Part shown: piece by piece, positions 16,033-24,680 of the stretch | How positions within the stretch are numbered: position 1 is the first letter of the stretch | How the letters are laid out: each line of letters opens with the position of its first letter | Assembly (NCBI GenBank): GCA_016742275.1 | Contig: JACVCD010000010.1 | Span: 145,258 to 209,257 of the forward strand | Reading direction: 5' to 3' | Source of the DNA: Gemmatimonadaceae bacterium | GTDB taxonomy: Bacteria; Gemmatimonadota; Gemmatimonadetes; Gemmatimonadales; Gemmatimonadaceae | Length of the DNA: 64,000 bases | Notes under the pieces: model-generated | The model's input: the letters and a program-made list of their open reading frames with translations, nothing else | Told to the model about the DNA's origin: nothing | Databases searched by the model: none | Made by a program: the position numbers and the translations under genes

Positions 16033-17298
16033 TTATCCTCGATCTGTCAGCGGTGCTATAGGTAGGCTCGCGAACTTGGCCAAAGGTGCGCTCGGAACTG
16101 TCTCGGGATCCTGCCGTCCCGCGAACGAGATTCGAACGTTACCCCAACTGCCCGAATGGTTCTCCACCTTCACAATGAGATTTCCCCAGTGCCTGCGTCG
16201 CTGCGCTCCAACGCCCTGCTCACTCTGCGGAGGAACCACGTCGACCTTGATCTCGGGTGGGACGATCGACGCCTTTAGCTGATCAACTGAGAGCCCGTGC
16301 AGAGTAACAGCGACGGTAACTTCGCCCTTCCCTTCCGGGAGGATGTACATGATTCTATCCAGCGAGGTTGCAGCATCACCGCGCACTTCCAAGACGTCAG
16401 CAATAGCCCGGATGAGCGCCCTGTGCAGTATCGGAACTATGTCCGGAAGGTGGACTCGCTCTTCATAGAAATGACCGGAGCCATGCTGCAGAGAGCGCCG
16501 AATGTTCCTCGCATGATTGGCGGTCTTCTTGTCGGAGCCAGCGAGCGTAACGACAGCGAAGGTAATTCCAGCAGATGAGCCGAAGACCTCCATTGGAGCA
16601 TTGCAGATGGCGCAGTGCCGTGCCACGAACTTTGTCGGAAGCGAGTACTTCTCGATGAGACGACCGTTGATGCTTTCGAGCCCCAGCCAGAGCTGAGAGA
16701 ACTGCTGCACGAGATCATCAGTAAGAGCAGCTTGCCGAGCATGCGCGATCGCTCGCGCGATCCTAGAGTCCTGCAGACTGTTTGTCCCCTCCGTCGCTCC
16801 TTTCAAAAAACTCCCGAAGAGCTCCTCGCTGACGATCCGCGGATTCGGAATAAGTGTTGGAATGTCTTCGAAAAACTGCGCGAGCTCTCTATCTTCTGAT
16901 CTCTCGTCCAGATCGATAGCCCAGAGCGAAGTCACGTGCCCAACGCCGGCTCCATGACTCGCGGAAAGAACGCCGCAGAAGTTCTCGATCGCGCTCCGAC
17001 CGCGCTCAACTGCTGTTTCAATGTCTTCAGCGTTCATCCAAGCCCTGAAATCAAGGCCAACGTGAGCGGTAGAGCTTCCGCTCGTCAGTTCACGGTTGCT
17101 CATCCAAATCTCGGCGCCGTCGTCGACCATCACAACTTTTATCCCACCTGTTGGAAATCTAAGAGGCGTCGGGACATTCGCGCGAATTAGATATCGCTTG
17201 TCATTCATCTGAGTTCGTCCAAAGCTGGGTGGCATAGCTGCAGGAGTTTGCTCGCTCTGCATGCGGAGGAAGAGGCGTACAGTCCGTGTGGGTACCAC
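16033..17298 (-). CDS. Large HEPN-like cassette protein of unknown function
   Basis: This protein is 421 residues from the GTG at 17298, or 391 from the ATG at 17208 (MNDKRYLIRANVP), which looks more natural though neither has a clear ribosome-binding site. It contains CAIC (a CxxC pair) near residue 235. It also has NIRRSLQHGSGHF, where R-R-S-L-Q-H-G fits the HEPN Rx4HG motif. The N-terminal third is beta-rich. It lies directly before an attC site, so it is part of a cassette, possibly together with the gene at 17392. Named family not recognised; a role in defence or toxicity is a guess from motif and context. Confidence 0.62.
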   Translation of the reverse strand: MVPTRTVRLFLRMQSEQTPAAMPPSFGRTQMNDKRYLIRANVPTPLRFPTGGIKVVMVDDGAEIWMSNRELTSGSSTAHVGLDFRAWMNAEDIETAVERGRSAIENFCGVLSASHGAGVGHVTSLWAIDLDERSEDRELAQFFEDIPTLIPNPRIVSEELFGSFLKGATEGTNSLQDSRIARAIAHARQAALTDDLVQQFSQLWLGLESINGRLIEKYSLPTKFVARHCAICNAPMEVFGSSAGITFAVVTLAGSDKKTANHARNIRRSLQHGSGHFYEERVHLPDIVPILHRALIRAIADVLEVRGDAATSLDRIMYILPEGKGEVTVAVTLHGLSVDQLKASIVPPEIKVDVVPPQSEQGVGAQRRRHWGNLIVKVENHSGSWGNVRISFAGRQDPETVPSAPLAKFASLPIAPLTDRG

Positions 17299-17391
17299 CT
17301 GAGTGAATGAATCTGCTTATGTTGCGCGACGACCGCACGAATGGTCCGCCTGATCACAATACGCAGGTCGCTGCGTCAGCAGCAAACTGGG

Positions 17392-18327
17392 TTAGAACGC
17401 TGCGTCGCTCACAAGTAGGATATCGGAGAGAAGCTTGCGCAGAGCGAACTCGAGATTGTTGCCAGCATCTACGAGCTCTCCTGCTTCGGGCGCACTGTCG
17501 CCATGCGTGATCTTGTTTCGCAGTTCATACGCCACATCGAACGCGTCGACTCCGACCTCCCCCGCAGCGAGACGCAAAGCGCTTCTGCATGCCGATCGGC
17601 TGCCTTCCGTCTTGAGCCCTCCGAATATGCTGCGAAGTCTGTTCAACTGTTCGGGTTCGAGCCCATCAGCATTGGCTTCCAAGAGGCCGATCGCCCGATC
17701 CAAGAAGGCCAGTTCCTTCTCGGGACGATCCGTCTTCTCGACCACCGCTTCAACCGCGGCGGTTAGGAGAAGTAGTCGAGCCATTGAAGAGTTCTCAGAA
17801 CGCGAACTTCCCCAGAGGTCAAAAGCAACTCGTGCGCGTGCCGCACCAAGGGCGGAGCGCGCCACGTTCTTCTCCGCGTGCTGTATGTACGGTTCGAACA
17901 GTGTACCGGTGCGCAGAAGCACGGGGCCAGCGCTGGCAAACCGTGTCGGTGTGCCAGCAGTGTATAGCGTTGTGCCAAGCTCGCCCTGCAGAACCGCGCT
18001 GTTGTGTTGCTGCGCAAACTGGTCGAGGGCAAATACGGTGAACTTTGTCTCAGGACGACGGGCGAAGAAGCTAACTGCGAATCCACGCTCCACAGAGACG
18101 GACATGAGGATCGCCTCGAGCGACTTTGCGCAGAGCTCGGCTTCCTCGCGCGTCTCAAAGGCTGGTGTTTTCACCGCGATTCGCTGCGAGACGTAGTCGC
18201 TCCCCTTGCCAATCTCCTTTATCTCGTATGGCTTACGCGTGTTGCTCAGATGGAACCGAGTGTCGCTCGCGATGCCTTTGATTTGATGGCCTACTTCGAC
18301 GTCAAACACGATACGCGCACGAAGCAT
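17392..18327 (-). CDS. HEPN-like cassette protein of unknown function
   Basis: The 311-residue product has an N-terminal half without recognisable motifs and a helical C-terminal half. That half ends in AYELRNKITHGDSAPEAGELV, where R-N-K-I-T-H-G is a good HEPN Rx4HG match. The start at 18327 lies 96 bp from the attC site at 18424-18533, so it opens a cassette. A possible degenerate attC lies in the 93 bp between this gene and the next, with the motif TTCTAAC at its stop codon and a partial stem, but no proper second core. Function unknown; the similarity of its C-terminus to its neighbour's is limited to the motif. Confidence 0.65.
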   Translation of the reverse strand: MLRARIVFDVEVGHQIKGIASDTRFHLSNTRKPYEIKEIGKGSDYVSQRIAVKTPAFETREEAELCAKSLEAILMSVSVERGFAVSFFARRPETKFTVFALDQFAQQHNSAVLQGELGTTLYTAGTPTRFASAGPVLLRTGTLFEPYIQHAEKNVARSALGAARARVAFDLWGSSRSENSSMARLLLLTAAVEAVVEKTDRPEKELAFLDRAIGLLEANADGLEPEQLNRLRSIFGGLKTEGSRSACRSALRLAAGEVGVDAFDVAYELRNKITHGDSAPEAGELVDAGNNLEFALRKLLSDILLVSDAAF

Positions 18328-18423
18328 TTTCGCTCCTCAACTCCTGCTGTAACACGCTGCGCCTGCGAAGCGGAGGGCCGGCTCCGCAGGCACGAAACGG
18401 CTTTGCGCTGCCGCGCGACTGCG

Positions 18424-18533
18424 GCCTAACGCTGAAGTTCAGCAGCGGCGGCAGTCAACAAGTTGCGGCAGGTGGGCGCAGCCCGCCAGCCGCAGTCCTA
18501 AGTGCCGCCGTCGGCTGCAACGCACGTTAGGGC
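18424..18533 (-). other. Integron attC recombination site
   Basis: On the minus strand the site starts GCCCTAAC and ends GTTAGGC, matching the R'' and R' core boxes. The arms CAGCCGACGGCGGCA and TGCCGCCGCTGCTG pair with a bulge, and an inner stem TGCGGC/GCCGCA is present. The first core contains the TAA stop of the gene at 18527, a typical cassette arrangement. Its 110-bp length matches the other site in this array. Confidence 0.85.
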
Positions 18534-19009
18534 TCACGGGTACGCAGTCGACTGAAGTCTGCAGCGAGATACTTTTCCCACTGCGGCTTGCAGTACTCTT
18601 CTGTTACTCCAGTTACCTTGTTCTTTCGAGCGCCGTTAAACCAAACACTTCGCTTACCGGCGTTCTTTCCGTTCTTGTTCTGCACAGCGTTGGCGACGAA
18701 CTCCGCAGAGGACATGATCCAAGTGAGGTCAAGCCGTTCGGAGTAGAAGATGAACCAATAGTCCTCACGATGTTCGTGCTCGATGGCTGCAAATAGTGCT
18801 GCATCCCGATCGACAACTGCGCGCGACCTTGCTTTGATTTGCACAAGTGCGATGGTTCCATCGTCTCGACGGACAATTGCGTCGACGGCGTGATCATCGA
18901 CGAGCGGGATGTATACATCCATCCCCTCCTTGAGCATCCTACCAATTATCCAGTACTCGATACGCTTTCCGAATCCTGCAGAGTGTCGGAAGGTGCCAGG
19001 CAAGGTCAT
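18527..19009 (-). CDS. PD-(D/E)XK nuclease-like cassette protein
   Basis: The 160-residue product contains DDHAVDAIVRRDDGTIALVQIKARS (residues ~38-62). This fits the PD-(D/E)XK core: an acidic residue on one strand (VDAIV), then the Q-x-K strand (LVQIKA). The upstream helix FGKRIEYWIIGRMLKEG corresponds to the usual first helix. Related proteins are restriction-like or intron-associated nucleases. Its stop lies in the attC site and its start is 23 bp from another core site, so it is a compact one-gene cassette. Nuclease activity is inferred. Confidence 0.7.
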   Translation of the reverse strand: MTLPGTFRHSAGFGKRIEYWIIGRMLKEGMDVYIPLVDDHAVDAIVRRDDGTIALVQIKARSRAVVDRDAALFAAIEHEHREDYWFIFYSERLDLTWIMSSAEFVANAVQNKNGKNAGKRSVWFNGARKNKVTGVTEEYCKPQWEKYLAADFSRLRTREP

Positions 19010-19032
19010 GAGTATCGAAAATGATGTAGGTA

Positions 19033-19040
19033 GCCCTAAC
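19033..19040 (-). other. Integron core site at the 5' boundary of the cassette array
   Basis: GCCCTAAC on the plus strand is GTTAGGGC on the minus strand, the cleavage core of attC or attI. It lies 24 bp before the start of the first cassette gene. A partner core is doubtful: CTTAGGC at 19168-19174 has one mismatch, and no convincing paired stem joins the two. The site may be attI or the remnant of a damaged attC. No integrase gene is present in the following sequence. Confidence 0.5.
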
Positions 19041-19336
19041 GCTTATTAGCCCGCGTGCGATCACTACAGCCAACTGTTTATACCGCTGATTTTCGCAGCA
19101 TAACAATCCGGCAATACGCGGCAGTTCAGTACACCATCCAATTGCACAGCCAGAACTTACGGCGCACTTAGGCCCAATCGCCAGCCCGCGTTCTCCTGCG
19201 CTTATCGCGCTATATCACGCCGGTCGCCAGAGAGAGTCACGGAAGGACATGGCCCGCTGCCAACGCGTCGTCCAATTGACTCCGATCGCGCCATTACAGA
19301 CCCGCAGCCACCCCGCGCACCAGGCTATCTTTCAGT
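19041..19336. other. Gap of about 300 bp with no gene recognised
   Basis: This stretch lies between the array boundary and the alpha/beta hydrolase gene. It has no plausible coding frame, no integron integrase and no clear terminator. It is the place where an attI site and integrase promoter would be expected if the integron were complete. Only the weak core-like CTTAGGC at 19168 was noted. Confidence 0.6.
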
Positions 19337-20281
19337 GTGTCCTCCCCCGCCCTCTCCCGATATCTGGCGTTCCGACGCTCGCTCCCGCCACGTCCGGCGC
19401 TCGAACAGCGCAAGGTGCGCGCGCGTGGTCTCGACTTCGCGGTGTTCCTCACGCCGCCCGTCGAGGGCACACTGCCGCTACTCTGCATCAATGGTGGCCT
19501 GATCTACGATCACAAGCTGCTGTGGCCCGCGCTCGCGCCACTCGCGACACACCGGCAGCTCATTCTCTACGATCAGCGCGGTCGTGGTCAATCACAGGCG
19601 CCGCCAGGCATCAGCGCCAGTCGCATTGAATTCGACGCCGGCGACATTCCGGTCATTCGCAAAGCGCTCGGCATCACCCAGTGGGATGTGCTCGGTCACT
19701 CGTGGGGCGGCGGCATAGCCATGCTCTCCACAGCGCTTGATATCAAAGCGAGTCCCAACGCGGTACGTCGACTGGTGCTTGTGAACGCCGTGGGTATCAC
19801 CAGCCGCTGGCTCGGTCCGCTGCACAATGCAGGCGTGGAACGCCTCAAGAATGAAGGCAGCGCAGAAGATCATGCGCGCCTCGCGGCCTTCGATCCCACC
19901 ACACTCGAAACACCGGGCATCGAACACCACGCGGCGTACACACGCGCGTATTTCCCGGCCTGGTTTGGCGATCAGGAGTTCGCGCGCAACGTGAATCCGC
20001 CACTCGGCGACAGTGAAACGGGCACTCACGTGGTCGCCCGCCTGCGCCGCGAGGGCTACGACTGGACGGACCGCCTGCGTGACCTGCCCGTCCCCACACT
20101 CGTCGTGCATGGTGCGGCCGACGTGCTGCCACTGGCCGAAGCGGAGAACACCGCCCGGACACTGGGCAACGCGCGCGTCGCACCTATTCCCGAGGCGGGA
20201 CACAATCCGTTCTGGGAGTCGCCCGAGTTGTTCTTCACCACGGTGGACACCTTCCTTCGCGAGGGCCAACCCGCCGGCTGA
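19337..20281 (+). CDS. Alpha/beta hydrolase, proline iminopeptidase-like
   Basis: The 314-residue protein has the alpha/beta hydrolase order: oxyanion region INGG (about residue 51), the strand ILYDQRGRGQS, nucleophile elbow GHSWGG (Ser near 118), a late acid in VVHGAADVLP, and a catalytic His in EAGHNPFWE. This resembles prolyl iminopeptidases and related esterases. It lacks a signal peptide and is probably cytoplasmic. The GTG at 19337 is used as start. The protease gene at 20299 follows after 17 bp in the same direction. The substrate cannot be told. Confidence 0.85.
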   Translation: MSSPALSRYLAFRRSLPPRPALEQRKVRARGLDFAVFLTPPVEGTLPLLCINGGLIYDHKLLWPALAPLATHRQLILYDQRGRGQSQAPPGISASRIEFDAGDIPVIRKALGITQWDVLGHSWGGGIAMLSTALDIKASPNAVRRLVLVNAVGITSRWLGPLHNAGVERLKNEGSAEDHARLAAFDPTTLETPGIEHHAAYTRAYFPAWFGDQEFARNVNPPLGDSETGTHVVARLRREGYDWTDRLRDLPVPTLVVHGAADVLPLAEAENTARTLGNARVAPIPEAGHNPFWESPELFFTTVDTFLREGQPAG

Positions 20282-20298
20282 CGCCCGAAGCCTTCGCA

Positions 20299-21147
20299 AT
20301 GAAAAACGCCGAAACACTGCTCGCCTGCTGTGTCGTGGGATTGGCGTGTTTCATTGGCGGTCAGGCGGTGGGCATCAAACACGCGGGCCCCGTGCGCGAT
20401 CACGCGGCGGGTGCAATCGAGATTCCGGGTAGCCGCATGGCGCCCAATCTGAGCGGCCCCGGCGCGGAAGTCTCTGGCGCGCCACTCGCACTCGGCAACA
20501 CCAGCGCCGCAGCCCCACACGCGCAGGAATTGCTGGTCGCCAATTCGCTGCTCACGCCCGCCGAGATGCCGCGCTTGTCACCGGCAGATATGCGCCAGCG
20601 TGTGGCACAAGGCGCGAACGGCACCTATGTGCACGATGTGCTCATCTCACGCGACTCGGCGCTAGCACGTTGGCCCGATCGCACGGGACGTCCATTGCGT
20701 GTTTGGGTGCAGGAAGCAGAGCAGCTCGAACCGTGGACACCGGAGTTCTTGCCATCGGTGCGCGATGCGTTCGACACCTGGGTGCAATCAGGCATTCCCG
20801 TGCGCTTCACCTTCGTGATCGACTCGGCCACTGCCGATGTACGCGTGACGTTCGTACCGGGATTTTCCACCGGTATCAGTGGCCGTACGGTGTGGAGCCG
20901 CGATGCGTCGTACTGGATGGTATCCAGCGACATTCAGCTCGCTGTGTCGGATCCGTCAGGCAATGTGTTTACGCCGCCGCAAATGCGGGCCATTGCATTG
21001 CATGAAGTAGGACATTTGCTCGGACTCGATCATGCGGCGAGTGCGGAGGATATCATGTCGCCGCGAATTCGAGTGCGGGAATTGAGTGAGAGAGATAAGC
21101 AGACGGTGAGACTTATCTATTCACTGCCTGCCGGTTCGCTGCGCTAG
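20299..21147 (+). CDS. Secreted matrixin-like zinc metalloprotease
   Basis: An N-terminal hydrophobic segment (LLACCVVGLACFIGG) marks export or membrane anchoring. The catalytic region shows HEVGHLLGLDH, the HExxHxxGxxH zinc site of metzincins, followed by the Met-turn EDIMSP, as in matrixins (M10). The preceding strand region (VRFTFVIDSATADVRVTF) also matches matrixin-type predicted proteases. It probably degrades protein outside the cytoplasm. It follows the hydrolase gene by 17 bp and could share its message. Confidence 0.87.
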   Translation: MKNAETLLACCVVGLACFIGGQAVGIKHAGPVRDHAAGAIEIPGSRMAPNLSGPGAEVSGAPLALGNTSAAAPHAQELLVANSLLTPAEMPRLSPADMRQRVAQGANGTYVHDVLISRDSALARWPDRTGRPLRVWVQEAEQLEPWTPEFLPSVRDAFDTWVQSGIPVRFTFVIDSATADVRVTFVPGFSTGISGRTVWSRDASYWMVSSDIQLAVSDPSGNVFTPPQMRAIALHEVGHLLGLDHAASAEDIMSPRIRVRELSERDKQTVRLIYSLPAGSLR

Positions 21148-21173
21148 TCTGCCTCGCGGGACAGCGGCGCGAT

Positions 21174-21965
21174 CTATACAACTCCGCCGCGCACATACAA
21201 CGCGATCCCATCGAGCACACGCTGCAAACCGAAGTCGAACGATTCCTCGAGCGACAGCGGCTTCCCGTCCGATGGCGCAGTGAGAATCGCCGCGAACGAA
21301 GGGAAACGAGGGTCACCAATGGCGCGGCCCAAGTCAGCTCCTACGGCTGCGGCCCACTGCTCGGCACTGACACCACGTGCTTCTGCTCGCGCAAGCGAGA
21401 TCGCCGTATCCGACGCACCGCGCGTGTAGCCGTCCACGATACTCAGCATCTGCCCCACAAATGGGCCACTCAATCCCGTCTGTGAGAGTGGCTCCGCAAT
21501 GGCTTCGAGCCATGTGAGCCAGTTGGGGCCATGCGGAGCAGCCACGAACGGCAGCTCTGCCAGCCACGGGCGTGCAATCAACATGGCGCGCTTCGCATGC
21601 GCCCACTCAGCCACTCGTGCTCTCCAGTCAGAGACAGGAGCACGGAATGCGGGCGGCTGACCCATTCCCGCGTCCACGATGGCGTCATACAACGCCTCCT
21701 TGTTCGGGAAGTAGCGATAAAGCGCCATGGTGGTCAGGCCAAGCCGAACAGCCACTGCCTGCATCGTCATCGCCGCCAGCCCATCATCGTCAGCAATCTG
21801 GATGGCCACCCGGACAACATCGTCCGGCGTAAATGCCGCCTTTGGCCCCCTCGTCGATACGGCCCGGTCCCAGAGCAGTTCGCTGCGTCGGCGGAGATCG
21901 GGATCGACACGACCCGACGCCTCCATGATGTCCGCATGCGTCACCGTGCGCTTTCTGGCTGCCAT
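21174..21965 (-). CDS. TetR family regulator with TetR_C-type ligand domain
   Basis: The 263-residue protein carries a short leader, then a TetR helix-turn-helix (FTPDDVVRVAIQIADDDG, MTMQAVAVRLGLTTMALYRYFPNKEALYDAIVD) around residues 45-100. A C-terminal domain of the tetracycline-repressor type follows. It diverges from the barrel and DUF2306-like genes, and two palindromes lie between at 22026-22062. It likely represses itself and the divergent operon until a ligand binds; the ligand is unknown. Confidence 0.9.
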   Translation of the reverse strand: MAARKRTVTHADIMEASGRVDPDLRRRSELLWDRAVSTRGPKAAFTPDDVVRVAIQIADDDGLAAMTMQAVAVRLGLTTMALYRYFPNKEALYDAIVDAGMGQPPAFRAPVSDWRARVAEWAHAKRAMLIARPWLAELPFVAAPHGPNWLTWLEAIAEPLSQTGLSGPFVGQMLSIVDGYTRGASDTAISLARAEARGVSAEQWAAAVGADLGRAIGDPRFPSFAAILTAPSDGKPLSLEESFDFGLQRVLDGIALYVRGGVV

Positions 21966-22025
21966 CGTCGTTTTTCGGGCTCGTGTTGACGGCCATCAAC
22001 ATTGCCTGTTGACAGCCGAGAAACT

Positions 22026-22062
22026 GTGTATATGATACACATTAACTGTGTACCACATACAC
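22026..22062. promoter_or_regulatory. Twin palindromic operators for the divergent TetR
   Basis: GTGTATATGATACAC (22026-22040) is a palindrome around its central base. GTGTACCACATACAC (22048-22062) repeats the same GTGTA-N5-TACAC arms. The centres are 22 bp apart, two helical turns. They lie 61 bp before the TetR start and 61 bp before the barrel gene start, a classic divergent-operator position. Confidence 0.78.
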
Positions 22063-22122
22063 TAATACCTGGTGCATGCCTTTTGAAGGGCGCACTCGGT
22101 TCCATCCACGAGGAATACTACG

Positions 22123-22728
22123 ATGCTGCACACATGTGTTGTTCTTGCGACAATTTCTTTTGCGCTGACAGTTTCTGTGGCTCGGGTCGCCGACGCTCAG
22201 GAGACGGCGACACCCACCCGTTGGGGCGTTCGATTCACCAGCGGTGCCTTTCTCCCGACCGGCGATGCACGCGCACTTCTGCGGAATGGTGAGGTCAGTG
22301 GGCTCCAGATCTCGCGCACCCTGTCCCCCGCACTGGCTCTAACCGGAAGTTTTGGGTGGGCCCGGAGCCGCGCGCTTGGCGCGACAGAAGCACCGCGTCT
22401 CGATGTGTTTACCTCCGACGTGGGTCTCGAGTATCGACGCCCGGCGCGCGCGATCGCGGGTAGCGTGACACTGGCTCCTTTTGCCGGCACGGGCGCTGGC
22501 ATGCGGAGCTACAACTTCCGCAGTCGCACCGTCGATGCAACCAACAATCTCGCAGGATACTTCGGTGCGGGCGGTGAGATTGGCATGGGCCGGTTTGGCG
22601 TGCGCCTGGAGGCGCGCGACTACATCGCCGGATTCAAGCCGCTCGAAACCCGCGGTCGTTCGGTCCTTCGCAATGACGTGATGATCACGGCAGCGCTGCG
22701 TTTTGACTTCCGCAACAACAAGCGCTGA
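22123..22728 (+). CDS. Outer-membrane beta-barrel domain protein
   Basis: The 201-residue product has a signal peptide (CVVLATISFALTVSVARVADA) and then barrel-like strands rich in Gly and aromatic residues, as in OmpA-like or OmpW-like small barrels. It ends with the strand MITAALRFDFRNNKR. It is the first gene of the operon facing the TetR at 21174, with twin operators upstream. Its stop overlaps a possible start of the next gene by 1 bp (TGATG). No transport function can be assigned. Confidence 0.72.
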   Translation: MLHTCVVLATISFALTVSVARVADAQETATPTRWGVRFTSGAFLPTGDARALLRNGEVSGLQISRTLSPALALTGSFGWARSRALGATEAPRLDVFTSDVGLEYRRPARAIAGSVTLAPFAGTGAGMRSYNFRSRTVDATNNLAGYFGAGGEIGMGRFGVRLEARDYIAGFKPLETRGRSVLRNDVMITAALRFDFRNNKR

Positions 22729-22775
22729 TGCGCGGTCAATCGGGCGTCGCCACATCCATTGCTCGAGAATCACCC

Positions 22776-23516
22776 ATGCATACGCGACGAACGGACTGGC
22801 TCGTTCCCGTCTCTCTCATGGTGCTGAGTGCGGTGCCCGTCATCGCGGGCATCGCACGTGTCGCCGGATTGGCCAATGGCTCACCGGCCACCGCCGACAG
22901 TGCGCGATTTCATGCGGAACCAACGCCGGTCATACTACACATCATCGCCGCCATTCCCTACAGCGTGCTCGGGGCATTGCAATTCTCGAAGACACTTCGG
23001 CAACACGGAGCGCGCTGGCATCGCATCTCAGGACGCATCCTCATTCCCTGCGCATTGCTGGTGGCGATCACCGGTCTGTGGATGACACTCACCTATTCAT
23101 GGCCCGCCGGTGATGGCGTCGCGGTCTTCGTTGAGCGTCTCGTATTCGGCACGGCCATGCTCGTATCCGTGGCACTTGGCATCAACGCCATCAGACAACG
23201 CGATTTCCGCGCGCATGCTGACTGGATGACGCGGAGCTATGCCATCGCACTGGCTGCAGGCACTCAGGTGCTAACTCATCTCCCCTGGTTTCTCTTCATG
23301 AGCGAGAAACCGGGCGAATCTGCACGCGCATTGATGATGGGCGCCGGATGGGTTCTCAACGTGCTCGTGGCCGAATGGGCTATCCGGAGATCGCGTCCGC
23401 GCCGCGTAGCCATCACGGTGTCAGCGAAGCGGCAGCACCACCACGCGCCCACCACTGGTTCTCGTCTGCAACTGCAGCCGCGCCTGCGGGCCAGCGGCAC
23501 CAAGCACACGACGTAA
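22776..23516 (+). CDS. DUF2306-like multipass membrane protein
   Basis: From the ATG at 22776 (MHTRRTDW) the product is 246 residues with about six membrane segments. The motif GALQFSKTLRQHGARWHRISGR and the later DWMTRSYAIALA match the DUF2306 or predicted-membrane family, whose His and Arg residues lie at the membrane edge. An in-frame ATG at 22728 would couple it to the barrel gene. The last ~30 residues are polar and overlap by 96 bp the 3' end of the convergent PDZ gene, so this tail may be a read-on extension. Function unknown. Confidence 0.72.
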   Translation: MHTRRTDWLVPVSLMVLSAVPVIAGIARVAGLANGSPATADSARFHAEPTPVILHIIAAIPYSVLGALQFSKTLRQHGARWHRISGRILIPCALLVAITGLWMTLTYSWPAGDGVAVFVERLVFGTAMLVSVALGINAIRQRDFRAHADWMTRSYAIALAAGTQVLTHLPWFLFMSEKPGESARALMMGAGWVLNVLVAEWAIRRSRPRRVAITVSAKRQHHHAPTTGSRLQLQPRLRASGTKHTT

Positions 23517-24680
23517 CGTCAAGACATCGCGCACTGCCACGCCATTCACACTACGCAGTAGTTCACCGGGACGCAGACCGGCTTCGGCAGCAGGAGTACC
23601 GGCTGGCGCACTGAACACCAGGACACCGGGTTCAAAACCCATCGACTGTGCGAACTCGTCGTCCATGGTGATGAACTGCGCGCCGGCAATTACCGCCAGA
23701 CCGTTTCCGGAGAGGAAACCAGCGGCCGGTGAAGGCGGCAATGGGGTGGTAACACCACCACGCTGTCCACCCGCCGTCGCAGCGACAATAGTGCCACCAC
23801 CTTGCGCCACACCAGAGGCACCGGGTGCACCAGCGGAACGCATAAAGATCATCGTACGCACGGGCTCTTCCTCAGCACGCGGCGCCACAGTCACGTTAAG
23901 ATCGCGCGACTTGCCACTCTTAAGCACACGCATGCGCACGGTCTCGCCAGGAACCAGCATGGCGGGATAGTTGATGGCGAGCTTGGTGAGATCACGACCG
24001 TTGTACGCGAGCAACGTATCACCAGCTACGAGACCGGCGCGCGCAGCAGGCGAACCCACATCGACCGTTTCCACCATGGGATACTCACAGTGGCTGGTCA
24101 TGATGCCTTCAGGCGTGACCACACGCATCTGCGCACCGGTAACCGTCACACCCATGTAGCCCGCACCACCGGCATGATTGCGCATCACACGCGCTTCGGC
24201 TTCGAGCGCAAGCGCCGCCACCTGCGGCTGCAGATTGCGAATGAGCATCGGCACGTCGGGCGTCACACGCACAGTCACGTTGCGTGTCTCCGTGCGCGAA
24301 TCGGGTCCATCATTACTGCGACGCACGATGACCTGCACCAGCGAATCCATACCGCGCTGCATCTGCGAAAAACGCTGCAGCTGTTCGCGCTCCAACTGCT
24401 GCGACTGCTCGAGTGTGAGTGCGGCACTTTCGAGTTCACGCTTGAGACGCAGCAGCGCAAAACCTTCGGGTGCACCAGACAGCACGGAAGGCTGCGCCAT
24501 GATTTCCGCGCAGGCGTTTGGTGCGGTGAGCGTTGCCGTCCCACGCACGACAACACGCCCCTGTGCAGGTCGCGCCGTAATGGTCTGCGCCTCGAGCGTC
24601 GCAGCACTAGACACGCCTGCCACCACACTCAAGCCCGCCAACGTCAGCCAGGGAGAGAACACCCGCGAAACCTTCATCAT
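23421..24680 (-). CDS. Periplasmic protein with two PDZ domains (sigma-factor operon)
   Basis: The 419-residue product has an N-terminal signal segment (FSPWLTLAGLSVVAGVSSAA), then a helical region. A first PDZ domain follows (GYMGVTV ... VDVGSPAARAGLVAGDTLLAYNG), then an Ala/Gly-rich linker and a second PDZ (AGTPAAEAGLRPGELLRSVNG). No protease domain is visible. PDZ domains bind protein tails, so this could be an envelope stress sensor or adaptor. It is the third gene of a sigma/anti-sigma operon and begins 1 bp into the anti-sigma stop. Confidence 0.83.
   Translation of the reverse strand: MMKVSRVFSPWLTLAGLSVVAGVSSAATLEAQTITARPAQGRVVVRGTATLTAPNACAEIMAQPSVLSGAPEGFALLRLKRELESAALTLEQSQQLEREQLQRFSQMQRGMDSLVQVIVRRSNDGPDSRTETRNVTVRVTPDVPMLIRNLQPQVAALALEAEARVMRNHAGGAGYMGVTVTGAQMRVVTPEGIMTSHCEYPMVETVDVGSPAARAGLVAGDTLLAYNGRDLTKLAINYPAMLVPGETVRMRVLKSGKSRDLNVTVAPRAEEEPVRTMIFMRSAGAPGASGVAQGGGTIVAATAGGQRGGVTTPLPPSPAAGFLSGNGLAVIAGAQFITMDDEFAQSMGFEPGVLVFSAPAGTPAAEAGLRPGELLRSVNGVAVRDVLTLRRVLGAAGPQARLQLQTRTSGGRVVVLPLR

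Noticed and set aside
17299..17391. Possible third attC between the two HEPN-like genes at 17392 and 16033
   Set aside because: TTCTAAC and a partial stem are present, but no GTTRRRY-type second core was found, so it is only mentioned as a possibility.
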